Source of the DNA: CAZHCA01 sp964530825
Lineage (GTDB): Bacteria; Bacteroidota; Bacteroidia; Chitinophagales; Saprospiraceae
Length of the DNA: 64,000 nt
Assembly: GCA_964530825.1 (NCBI GenBank)
Contig: CAZHCA010000018.1
Span: forward strand, 25,719-89,718
Direction of reading: 5' to 3'
This document shows, one piece after another, positions 44,702 to 52,468 of the stretch. Under the pieces are notes generated by a model. It saw only the letters and a program-made list of their open reading frames with translations. It was not told the origin of the DNA and did not search any database. Both the position numbers and the translations under genes were made by a program. The stretch's first letter is position 1. Each line of letters begins with the position of its first letter.

Positions 44702-44956
44702 ATGGCTCGAAAAAAGCTGGAAGACTATACTACTCAAGAGTTGGAAAAAAATGAAAAGGGGCTGCGGGTCGTTTTATTCGTCCTGCTGAGCATGCTGCTT
44801 ATTTATGCGGGTTTAATGGTTTACTTGATGGCAACGAATAAATTCGATACCGGTAGCCCATTAATCGTCATGCCGCTGGCACTTTTTGCCGTATTTGCTT
44901 CCGTCAATGCTGCCCGGGGTGGCTTGGCGAAGGAATTGAAGCGTCGGAAGCAATAG
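44702..44956 (+). CDS. Small two-helix membrane protein
   Basis: An 84-residue protein with two membrane helices (about 21-42 and 51-71), a basic/acidic N-terminus (ARKKLEDYTTQELEKNEKG) and a basic C-terminal tail (AKELKRRKQ), so both ends should be cytosolic. Similar short proteins occur in Bacteroidota with no assigned function. It follows the BASS transporter gene by 43 bp on the same strand and is probably cotranscribed with it. It is convergent, with no gap, with the cytochrome gene. Confidence 0.7.
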   Translation: MARKKLEDYTTQELEKNEKGLRVVLFVLLSMLLIYAGLMVYLMATNKFDTGSPLIVMPLALFAVFASVNAARGGLAKELKRRKQ

Positions 44957-46063
44957 TCAGGATTTCTTTTGCTGGCAATCTCCCTCCAAACTTTCCACCC
45001 ACTCGCGGATCAAGGCAATTCCTTCGCGGTGCTCGATCACACGGCCCAGCTCAGGCATCATGATGCCGGGGTCATCGCTTTCCATGCGGTAAACTAAAAT
45101 CGATTCGTCGGGCCGGCCGGGATGAATCCCAAATTGCCGGTTCCCCGAGCCTTTACCGGCAGCTACCGGGGTTTTGCATACCCCTAGGCGGTGCAATACC
45201 TTCCGATAATCGACCGTCAAGTATAATCCGGTAGTATGCGCCGATCCTTCAGGGCGGTGCCAATGCCCGCAGTTGATATCAAGATAGGCTACGGCGCGTT
45301 CCTGCAGGCTGCCACTGGCGGAGTCATCCCAGGATGCCAACGCCGGATGCCGAGCAGCGTAATCGCCGGGGGGCAGGAAGCCTCTTTCCTGCCAGTGCTG
45401 AATCTGGGATGCTGTGCCATCGACATAAGTGACCTGGCGGTTCAAGTTACGCACCTTCGGACCTATAGGCTCCAGATGGTTATTTTTATTATGACAGCTT
45501 TTGCATTGATTTTGGTTGGGAACGATATATTCGACGTTATGACTTTGGCCCTGTTCGTCGACCCACGAGACCGAACGGATATCGCCGATGCGGTGCAACT
45601 TAGCTTCGCTCTGAGATTCGTCCCACAAGTAAGTATAGGCCTCCCATGCTTCCTGGCGCTTGACGAGCAGGCGAGTCTCGACCATATCCCAGTTTTGCGC
45701 TGGCTGACGGAAGTCGGCTGGATAGTAAAAGTTTTTGATCAGCACCGTATGCTCGGGAAATTGAATGACACCCCGTTCATCGACGGTAGCCTGAACACTA
45801 TCGGGCATCCATACGAAACGGGCTTTGTGGGCATAGTCGGTGAACAAAGGCGTGATCAGCTCATAGGGCAATACGCCGTCATTGGGCTGCAGGGCTTTCA
45901 TTTCACCCCGGAAAAAGGCATAATCCGACAGGGCAGGATAGGGAATAGCAGCAGGTTCATAAGTTACCGGTCGTTCGATAGTTCCTGTCCGGTTTTCCCT
46001 CTGGCATTGTAGCAGGAGGGCAAATAAAAGAAGACACAATGGTAGGGTCGTTGTCCAACGCAT
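44957..46063 (-). CDS. SO2930-type diheme c cytochrome, second heme motif broken
   Basis: A 368-residue lipoprotein (LLFALLLQC, lipidated Cys20) of the SO_2930 family, known to be encoded next to a parallel beta-helix protein, as here. Residues 60-180 hold the family core (YELITPLFTDYAHKARFVWM). The first heme c motif is intact, C187-K-S-C190-H191 in QCKSCHNKNNHLEP. At the second, family members have CxxCH, but here residues 265-269 read C-G-H-W-H: a Trp replaces the second Cys (codon TGG at 45260-45262, one base from TGC/TGT). The heme may be held by one thioether or be lost, or the base is an error. The partner gene lies 9 bp upstream (stop at 46073). Confidence 0.85.
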   Translation of the reverse strand: MRWTTTLPLCLLLFALLLQCQRENRTGTIERPVTYEPAAIPYPALSDYAFFRGEMKALQPNDGVLPYELITPLFTDYAHKARFVWMPDSVQATVDERGVIQFPEHTVLIKNFYYPADFRQPAQNWDMVETRLLVKRQEAWEAYTYLWDESQSEAKLHRIGDIRSVSWVDEQGQSHNVEYIVPNQNQCKSCHNKNNHLEPIGPKVRNLNRQVTYVDGTASQIQHWQERGFLPPGDYAARHPALASWDDSASGSLQERAVAYLDINCGHWHRPEGSAHTTGLYLTVDYRKVLHRLGVCKTPVAAGKGSGNRQFGIHPGRPDESILVYRMESDDPGIMMPELGRVIEHREGIALIREWVESLEGDCQQKKS

Positions 46064-46072
46064 GGCTCGTTA

Positions 46073-47278
46073 CTATTGCATCGTTTCTAATTGGCAACTA
46101 TACCGGCTGATATCCTGATCGACGTTGTCGAAGTCGTTGGCAATATCTATGTTGGCGAATCGCAGTCCTTCCTGAGGTTGGTCAATGCAGATCTCCATTG
46201 GATTCGGCTGGTCGCCCCGCCCCACGTCCACGATACCATCGTAGATGATATCCTGAGGTTTGCCCAGGAATACCGCATTAACCATTTTCCCAAAATCCTT
46301 AGTCAGATCGGGTAGAGCTCGCTTACGCTCAAACCGGTTATTGTAGATACTGATGTTATACGCATAGGGATCGTAGTTTTCATCGGTCCAGGGCTTTTCT
46401 GTAACCAGGTAACTGGCCACGGCAACGCCCATGGTTTTGTGTCCTATGATGTCGTTATCGAAGACCGCTACTTCTTTAGCCGCCAACAAAATGACGCCCG
46501 TACCGGGTGGTACGATGCCGACGATATTTCCTTCAGGAGCGAAATTTTTGTGGTTGTTTTCAATGATTTGATTATTGTACACCTGAATATTACGGCCATT
46601 GACGACCTCGAGGTCGGGCAAGTCAAAGACCAACACGCCGCCCGTATTGCCTTCGGCAAGATTGTCATACACTTCTGCATCTACGCAGTTTTCAATCTCA
46701 ATACCGGCCACATTTTCATAGGCGTAGCAGTTTCGCACCGTTACGGTGGTACATTGACCTAAGTAGATGCCGGCGTCGGAAGCATAGGCCGCCTCGCAAT
46801 CTTCGATCAGGACGTTTTTGCTGGCTACCGGATAAAATCCGTATCCGCCATTGGATGCCCGGGGACCGCCGCTCCAGGTAGTCTTTACCCGCCGGAAGGT
46901 TATTCCGTTGCAGTCCTGGGCTTTGATAGCGTCGCCCCGGGTATCGATGATGGTCAGGTCTTCCACGACGACCGAATCGGCAGTTAGGCGTAAGCCCTCT
47001 GCTCCTGCCTTTTGTCCGCGAAAGGAAATCACCGTTTTCTCCATACCTGCTCCACGAATGGTAACCCGTGCTACTCCATCCAGCGATAAGGGGCGGTCGA
47101 ATTCGAAGGTTCCGGCCGGGAGCTCAATAGTGGCGCCCGGCTCGGCAAGGATAAGTTGCTCCTGGATCTGCTCGTACATCTCTTCGTCGATACGATTGGG
47201 CGGAGGCGGCCCTCCGGAGTCACCAGTGCAAGCAACGCAAAAGGTGATAACCCAAATTATGTAAGGCCATTGGCGCAT
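46073..47278 (-). CDS. Parallel beta-helix repeat lipoprotein (SO2931 type)
   Basis: A 401-residue lipoprotein (ITFCVAC, lipidated Cys17) followed by a Pro-rich spacer. From about residue 35 it consists of parallel beta-helix coils, with repeating short strands such as VVVEDLTIID, NVLIEDCEAA, TVTVRNCYAYE and AEVYDNLAEG and the GVILLAAKEVAVFDND block. Such right-handed beta-helices bind or cleave polysaccharides, but no catalytic residues of a pectate lyase can be identified with confidence. It pairs with the diheme cytochrome 9 bp downstream, the same order as the SO_2931/SO_2930 pair. The pair probably acts together in the envelope. The role of the pair is not established. Confidence 0.85.
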   Translation of the reverse strand: MRQWPYIIWVITFCVACTGDSGGPPPPNRIDEEMYEQIQEQLILAEPGATIELPAGTFEFDRPLSLDGVARVTIRGAGMEKTVISFRGQKAGAEGLRLTADSVVVEDLTIIDTRGDAIKAQDCNGITFRRVKTTWSGGPRASNGGYGFYPVASKNVLIEDCEAAYASDAGIYLGQCTTVTVRNCYAYENVAGIEIENCVDAEVYDNLAEGNTGGVLVFDLPDLEVVNGRNIQVYNNQIIENNHKNFAPEGNIVGIVPPGTGVILLAAKEVAVFDNDIIGHKTMGVAVASYLVTEKPWTDENYDPYAYNISIYNNRFERKRALPDLTKDFGKMVNAVFLGKPQDIIYDGIVDVGRGDQPNPMEICIDQPQEGLRFANIDIANDFDNVDQDISRYSCQLETMQ

Positions 47279-47382
47279 ACTTCGATGATTTAATATTCAC
47301 CCGACGAGCAAAAATAACAATATTTTGGAAAAAGCGTAAAATCCAAAATCCACGGTTGGTCCAAGCATTTTGGCGATGACGA

Positions 47383-48141
47383 CTACTCGAAAGCATGGAT
47401 GATGGTCACAAAATCCTCTGCTTTTAGCGAAGCGCCTCCAACTAGGCCACCGTCGACGTCGGGTTGGGAAAAAAGGGCTTTGGCGTTGGTGGGCTTAACG
47501 CTACCACCATACAAAATGGTCGTCAGGTCGGCCGTTTCGGGGCTGTACTGGTCGCTGACCAGTTGCCGGATGGTGAGGTGCATTTCCTGGGCCTGGTCGG
47601 GAGAGGCAGTAACGCCAGTGCCGATGGCCCAGATGGGTTCGTAAGCAATTACGCACTTGCGGAATTGCTCGTCGGAAAGATGAAACAGGCCTTCGCGGAT
47701 CTGGGTAGCCACGTGTTCTCGGTAATTACCCTTCTCACGGATGTCGAGGGTTTCGCCACAGCAGAAAATGGGCTGCAACTCGTGCTCGAGGGCCTTGTCG
47801 ACCTTTTTGGCGAGCAGAGCATTGTCTTCTCCAAAATATTCCCGGCGTTCAGAGTGGCCCAGGATGACGAAATCTACACCTACTGATTTCAGCATGGAAG
47901 CCGAAATTTCGCCGGTGTAAGCGCCGCTATCTTCTTGATGGCAGTTCTGAGCAGCCAGATGCAGTCGCGTAACATCATTTACGATGCTTCGCATATTGTT
48001 CAAGTGGATGAAGGGCGCCGCTAAAATGACGTGGGTTTGGGTGGGCTGCAGGCGCTCTACAATGTCAATCGTCAGGTCGCGCCCTTCGATGTAGGTTTTG
48101 TTCATTTTCCAGTTGCCGGCAACGATTTGCTTTCGGTTCAT
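47383..48141 (-). CDS. tpiA: Triosephosphate isomerase
   Basis: TpiA interconverts dihydroxyacetone phosphate and glyceraldehyde 3-phosphate in glycolysis. It has 252 residues and all catalytic elements: GNWKMNKT (Asn, Lys), GHSERRE (His near residue 97), VIAYEPIWAIGTG (Glu and the phosphate loop) and YGGSVKPTNA near the end. The start at 48141 overlaps the stop of a possible small upstream gene by 4 bp. The downstream neighbour is the beta-helix gene, 104 bp away. The enzyme is full length and normal. Confidence 0.98.
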   Translation of the reverse strand: MNRKQIVAGNWKMNKTYIEGRDLTIDIVERLQPTQTHVILAAPFIHLNNMRSIVNDVTRLHLAAQNCHQEDSGAYTGEISASMLKSVGVDFVILGHSERREYFGEDNALLAKKVDKALEHELQPIFCCGETLDIREKGNYREHVATQIREGLFHLSDEQFRKCVIAYEPIWAIGTGVTASPDQAQEMHLTIRQLVSDQYSPETADLTTILYGGSVKPTNAKALFSQPDVDGGLVGGASLKAEDFVTIIHAFE

Positions 48142-48371
48142 CGGGTTGTTTTTTGTTGGAGAAAAAAGCCTTCTAGTAGGCCTCGGATCCGGTTTAATAT
48201 TTCGTCAAGCGCGTGGAACCCCTGGTTCGCCTGCCGCGATAGGCCATTGTTCTCGGCCGCTTTCATACGAAATTGCCCAACCTTTACCGCTAAAAAAATT
48301 AAACTAAGTCGCTCTAAGATAATAAATGCCTCGTAGAGAAGGGCGTGCAAAGTTATGAGTAAAAGTACCAC
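48138..48371 (-). CDS. Possible small protein upstream of tpiA
   Basis: A 77-residue frame with one hydrophobic N-terminal stretch (residues 2-30, LLITLHALLYEAFIILERLS) and a basic, helical remainder. It overlaps the tpiA start by 4 bp (ATGA), the arrangement expected for coupled genes, which is the only argument that it is real. No family is recognised and no clear ribosome site was found. It may also be a chance frame in the spacer. Confidence 0.35.
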   Translation of the reverse strand: MVLLLITLHALLYEAFIILERLSLIFLAVKVGQFRMKAAENNGLSRQANQGFHALDEILNRIRGLLEGFFLQQKTTR

Positions 48372-48540
48372 GATGAATACCTGGTAGGCCTCTTTTGCTT
48401 AAATATAAATATTTGACTTTCAATAAATAGTGAAATATATGTAACCATTTTGACTAAATTTACCCGGACTAATTCACAGCAAATGAACAATTTTTTTATT
48501 TTTGTTTTGCTGGTTTATATTGCGCGATTAACCCACCCAT

Positions 48541-49392
48541 ATGAATAGTATTGTCACTCAACGCTTTATCAAATGCCACGACCAACTCCGCAAGGAGAAT
48601 CGGGTGCGTTCGAGTCGGCAATTTGCTCTGTCGCTCGATTATTTACCGCAAAGTTTAAGCGAAATCCTGAAAGGTCGACGCGATGTCACTATCGAACTGC
48701 TTCGCAAAGCGGTTGAAGTGTACAAAATTAATCCGGTTTATATCTACACGGGCGAGGGGCCGATGTTTATGACCGAAGAGGATCATAAAAATTTTCGGGT
48801 ACTTACCATTGTCTCTAATGTTGAGGATGACGAGCGCATCGTACACGTACCTATCCCGGCCCAAGCAGGTTATGCGGGCGAACTGGCTAATCCCAGCTTT
48901 ATTGAGAAACTGCCTTCTTACACGCTTCCGGATTACAAATACCAGGTAGGTACCCACCGTTCCTTTGATGTATCTGGAGACAGCATGGAACCTACCTTAT
49001 TCGAGGGTGATAAGGTGATCTGTAGCTTTATCGAGCCAACCCTATGGGAAAATGCAATTAAAGACAGTTATGTCTATGTTGTCGTCACCCGGGGCGATGT
49101 AGTGGTAAAGCGGGTTACTAACGAGCTCAAATCCAAAAAGCAGCTACAACTCCACTCGGATAATGACTTTTATCAGGCTTATGCCGTGACGATGGGTGAT
49201 CTACGCGAGCTGTGGTACGTACGGGCAAAAATCAGTCCTTTTTTACCCTCCCCACAAAATGTGCATCAATACGTACGCTCCGAAGTTAATGAGCTGAAGC
49301 AGACCGTTCGGCGGCAAAATGATCTCATCCGGCAGCTGCAGTCGACGATCGATTCACTGTTGGTCCAGCGCAAAGGAGAGGCAGCAGATTAA
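48541..49392 (+). CDS. S24-family (LexA/cI-like) repressor
   Basis: A 283-residue regulator. Residues about 5-75 form a helix-turn-helix of Xre type (SRQFALSLDYLPQSLSEILK). Residues about 100-240 are the S24 self-cleaving peptidase domain: FDVSGDSMEPTLFEGD with catalytic Ser148, and VVVKRV with Lys190. An Ala-Gly pair at 109-110 (PAQAGYAG) is a plausible cleavage site. The C-terminal 40 residues form a coiled coil (LKQTVRRQNDLIRQLQSTID). Phage and SOS repressors share this plan, but no SOS or prophage genes are beside it, so its targets are unknown. Cleavage under DNA damage is expected from the family. Confidence 0.88.
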   Translation: MNSIVTQRFIKCHDQLRKENRVRSSRQFALSLDYLPQSLSEILKGRRDVTIELLRKAVEVYKINPVYIYTGEGPMFMTEEDHKNFRVLTIVSNVEDDERIVHVPIPAQAGYAGELANPSFIEKLPSYTLPDYKYQVGTHRSFDVSGDSMEPTLFEGDKVICSFIEPTLWENAIKDSYVYVVVTRGDVVVKRVTNELKSKKQLQLHSDNDFYQAYAVTMGDLRELWYVRAKISPFLPSPQNVHQYVRSEVNELKQTVRRQNDLIRQLQSTIDSLLVQRKGEAAD

Positions 49393-49534
49393 TCGACTAT
49401 AGCCGTTTTTTCACTATTTTAACAGTGCGGTTTGATCCTGCCATCCAGCTCTCCTTTTTGCTAGCATGAACGCTTTTCCCCAGCCCGTTAAGTATTTATC
49501 TATCACTTACTGTAAAACCCTGCACGACTGTATT

Positions 49535-49765
49535 ATGGAAAAAACTGTTCATGGAAAGATCGTCTATCAAGATTTGGAAACTGGCTTTTGGGGAATCGTA
49601 GATAAGGACGGCAATCAGTATCGTCCCATCAACATGCCCGAACAACTGAAGTCGACCGGCGCCTCGGTGCGGGTTCGCATCCGGGAAGTAGAAGAGGAAA
49701 TGTCCCTCTTCATGTGGGGGACGCCAGTCGAGATCGTCAGCTTTTACACCATCAATGACGACTAG
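49535..49765 (+). CDS. Small conserved OB-like protein
   Basis: A protein of 76 residues from MEKTVHGKIVYQDL. It reads as alternating short strands (GKIVYQDLETGFWGIVDKDG, then ASVRVRIREVEEE, then VEIVSFY), consistent with a small five-stranded barrel. I do not recognise a family with a known function. The frame runs back to an ATG at 49466, but the extra 23 residues contain no motif and Cys/Thr-rich sequence, so I prefer 49535. It follows the S24 gene by 142 bp and ends 4 bp inside the convergent accC gene. Confidence 0.65.
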   Translation: MEKTVHGKIVYQDLETGFWGIVDKDGNQYRPINMPEQLKSTGASVRVRIREVEEEMSLFMWGTPVEIVSFYTINDD

Positions 49766-51231
49766 CGGGTTTCCCGCCAAGTAGAATCGCCAACGTCCGC
49801 AACGGTCAGTAACTGTTTCCAGTTGCGGTAGAGATGGGCGCTTAGGGTGGCCGCTACGCGGGCCTCGGCCTCGCTGTGCTCGGTGATGGTTTCCGGACTA
49901 TAGTATTTCTTCACAAATTGGGTGTCAAAGTTTGCGGTCAGGAAAGCTTCATGCTGGCAAACGAATTTGCCAAATGGCAATGTAGTCGCTACGCCGTGGA
50001 TTTCGAAATTCTCGATCGCCTCGATCATGCGATGGATTGCAGCCTCGCGGTTGTCCCCGTAGGTGATCAATTTGGCAATCATCGGATCGTAGTAAATGGG
50101 AATGGCCATGCCTTCTTCGTACCCATCGTCGAGCCGAATGTTTTCGCCCACCGGTGGGCGGTAGATTTCCAGGTCGCCGACTACCGGCAGGAAGTCATTG
50201 AAGGGATCTTCGGCATAGACTCGGAGTTCGAGCGAATGGCCGTTGATCGATAGATCCTCCTGAGAGAAACGCAATGGTTTTCCGTCGGCAATATGAATCA
50301 TTTCTTCTACCAGGTCGATACCGGTAATGTATTCCGTCACGGGGTGCTCGACTTGTAAGCGGGTATTCATCTCCAGAAAATAGAAATTCATTTTATCGTC
50401 GACCAGAAACTCGACTGTACCGGCGCCTACGTAATTGCAGGCTTTGGCAACACTAACTGCTGCCGCGCCCATCTCTTCCCGTAACTCCGGGCTGAGGATG
50501 GCAGATGGGGCTTCTTCCACTACCTTCTGGTGGCGGCGCTGGATGCTACACTCCCGTTCGAAAAGGTGCACTACGTTGCCGTGCTTGTCGGCCAGGATTT
50601 GAAACTCGATATGGCGGGGGGAAGTGACAAATTTCTCGACAAAAACGGATCCATCACCAAAAGAGGAAGCGGCTTCACTGATCGCTCTTTCCATTTGCTC
50701 GGCCAGGTCCTTGGGGCTTTCTACTACGCGCATACCTTTACCACCACCGCCAGCCGAGGCTTTGATCAGTACGGGATAACCGATCGATTCGGCGATCTCC
50801 AGGGCTTCCTTCGGATCCGATACTGAGTGATCAACGCCGGGGACCATCGGTACGTTGTATTTTTTCACGGCATCCTTGGCCGCTAGTTTAGATCCCATAG
50901 TCTCAATGGCTTTCGGCCCGGGACCGATAAAGGTCATCCCAGCCGCTTCGACCGCACGGGAAAAACCGGCGTTCTCACTCAAAAATCCATATCCGGGGTG
51001 AATGCCGTCTACGCCCAGTTCTTTAGCTGCGGCAATGATAACATCGCCCTTCAAATAGGATTGATTGGATGGAGGAGGACCCACCAGTACGGCCTCGTCT
51101 GCAAAGCGCACGTGGGGGGCATTGCGGTCCGCTTCGGAGTAAATGGCAACGACTTCAATGCCCATTTTACGGGCGGTACGCATCACGCGTAGGGCAATCT
51201 CGCCACGGTTGGCTACCAGAATTTTTTTCAT
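49762..51231 (-). CDS. accC: Biotin carboxylase subunit
   Basis: AccC carboxylates the biotin of the carrier protein at the cost of ATP, the first half-reaction of acetyl-CoA (or propionyl-CoA) carboxylase. The 489-residue protein has the N-terminal VANRGEIALRVMRTARKMG, the ATP-grasp loop ASAGGGGKGMRVV, the FVEKFVTSPRHIEFQILADK segment, the MNTRLQVEHPVTE catalytic region and the C-terminal AIHRMIEAIENF. No biotin carboxyl carrier gene accompanies it here, so acetyl- or propionyl-CoA carboxylase cannot be told apart. The C-terminus extends somewhat beyond the usual E. coli length. Confidence 0.96.
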   Translation of the reverse strand: MKKILVANRGEIALRVMRTARKMGIEVVAIYSEADRNAPHVRFADEAVLVGPPPSNQSYLKGDVIIAAAKELGVDGIHPGYGFLSENAGFSRAVEAAGMTFIGPGPKAIETMGSKLAAKDAVKKYNVPMVPGVDHSVSDPKEALEIAESIGYPVLIKASAGGGGKGMRVVESPKDLAEQMERAISEAASSFGDGSVFVEKFVTSPRHIEFQILADKHGNVVHLFERECSIQRRHQKVVEEAPSAILSPELREEMGAAAVSVAKACNYVGAGTVEFLVDDKMNFYFLEMNTRLQVEHPVTEYITGIDLVEEMIHIADGKPLRFSQEDLSINGHSLELRVYAEDPFNDFLPVVGDLEIYRPPVGENIRLDDGYEEGMAIPIYYDPMIAKLITYGDNREAAIHRMIEAIENFEIHGVATTLPFGKFVCQHEAFLTANFDTQFVKKYYSPETITEHSEAEARVAATLSAHLYRNWKQLLTVADVGDSTWRETR

Positions 51232-51547
51232 GTATCCTTAGGTGTTGATGGTTGGTAGGAAAACTAAACAAATTTTTGAAACTGCCTAATGATTGTTGTC
51301 AGTAGGATAAGAGATGGGATTGGGCCCGTTCGACAATCAAGCTTACGCCCAGCTTCCGGTCCTGGCTGAGTTATATTGTACTTCGACTGCGCTCAGTACA
51401 TTGCTCAGGGCACCGCCCTTTTTATTTTTAACTATTCAACTTTTCGATTGGACCTTCTTTATTTCTGCCCATGTGGATTAAGGTGACCATGCAGTGGTGA
51501 TCTGTTACTTTACCTTACGCTGCTGAGAGCCTCGATATCGCCTATCC
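51232..51547. other. 316-bp spacer with repeat-like sequence and hairpin
   Basis: No gene is seen. TGTACTTCGACTGCGCTCAGTACA (51378-51401 region) has short inverted ends and resembles the CTTCGACTNCGCTCAG repeats dispersed in Bacteroidota intergenic DNA. AGGGC-ACC-GCCCT (51407-51419) followed by a T-rich run looks like a terminator for plus-strand transcription, though no plus-strand gene precedes it. Confidence 0.45.
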
Positions 51548-52303
51548 CTACCTTTTAAAAAGACGCACGTAATCAATTACATACGTTTGTGGGAAAATAG
51601 AGTCATCCACCTTAGGGCCGCCGAAATTGCCTCCAATGGCCAGGTTAAGTAAAAGGTAAAATGGTTGTTCATACGGCCAAACTTCTTCCGATTTTTGGCT
51701 GGGCCGCACGGAATAGGTCATTTGGTCATCGATGTAGAAAGCTATTTCGTCGGCCGACCACTCGACTGCGTACACGTGGAAGCCGGTTTCTAAGTCCGGG
51801 AAATAGGTTCTGTTGGAATGTACGGTGCGGCCATGACTGGCCTGGGTATGTAAAGCATTGTAGGCCATGTGCGGATCGCGCCCGACATACTCCAAAATGT
51901 CGACCTCGCCACACCGGGGCCATCCGACTTCGTCGATATTGGCGCCCAGCATCCAGAAGGCTGGCCATACGCCGGTACCTTGGGGTAACTGTAGTCGAGC
52001 TTCTGCCCGCCCGTATTGGAACTGAAAGTTGTCTTTCGTGGTAATGCGAGTCGAAGTGTACCCTCCATCTTGCAAGCGAGCGGTGATCACGAGTTTTCCA
52101 TCTTCGATGCGATGATTGCTGTCGGTATAGATTTGGCGCTCGTTGTTCCCCCAGCCGCATTTTTGGGGACAACCATCTCCCAGATTAAAATTCCAAATGT
52201 TGGTATCCAGGGTCGGGCCGTCAAATTCTTCTGCCCAAATAAGGTTTTGTGCTTCTAGGCTAAAGGTCGCCAAGAGCAACAGCAGCAAAAGGTGTGGATA
52301 CAT
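51548..52303 (-). CDS. Secreted GH16 endo-beta-1,3-glucanase
   Basis: A 251-residue exported glycoside hydrolase of family 16 (laminarinase type). A signal peptide covers about residues 1-18 (LLLLLLLATFSLEAQ). The active-site motif E-x-D-x-x-E reads GEVDILEYVG, with the nucleophile and acid/base glutamates and the helper Asp. The surrounding WPAFWMLG and HVYAVEWSADEIAFYIDD are family features. It cleaves beta-1,3 (or mixed) glucans and lacks accessory domains. It is the last gene of the SusCD locus, 165 bp downstream of the second GH16 gene. Confidence 0.94.
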   Translation of the reverse strand: MYPHLLLLLLLATFSLEAQNLIWAEEFDGPTLDTNIWNFNLGDGCPQKCGWGNNERQIYTDSNHRIEDGKLVITARLQDGGYTSTRITTKDNFQFQYGRAEARLQLPQGTGVWPAFWMLGANIDEVGWPRCGEVDILEYVGRDPHMAYNALHTQASHGRTVHSNRTYFPDLETGFHVYAVEWSADEIAFYIDDQMTYSVRPSQKSEEVWPYEQPFYLLLNLAIGGNFGGPKVDDSIFPQTYVIDYVRLFKR

Positions 52304-52468
52304 CGTTAATGATCAAGTTTTTTGTTTGGGAATAATCAAAGGGAAGGCCCGAATTAATTCGAAGCCTTCCCTTTAGCTAAGGTAGGAGCCGGTTACCGTT
52401 TACTTCTTTCGTTACCGCACCTAAGGCCTCTCCCTTGTGATCGCATGCCGTCTCCGGCAGGCCGGTCC

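Noticed and set aside
45236..46012. 258-codon plus-strand frame inside the cytochrome gene
   Set aside because: Antisense shadow; the minus strand encodes a recognised family.
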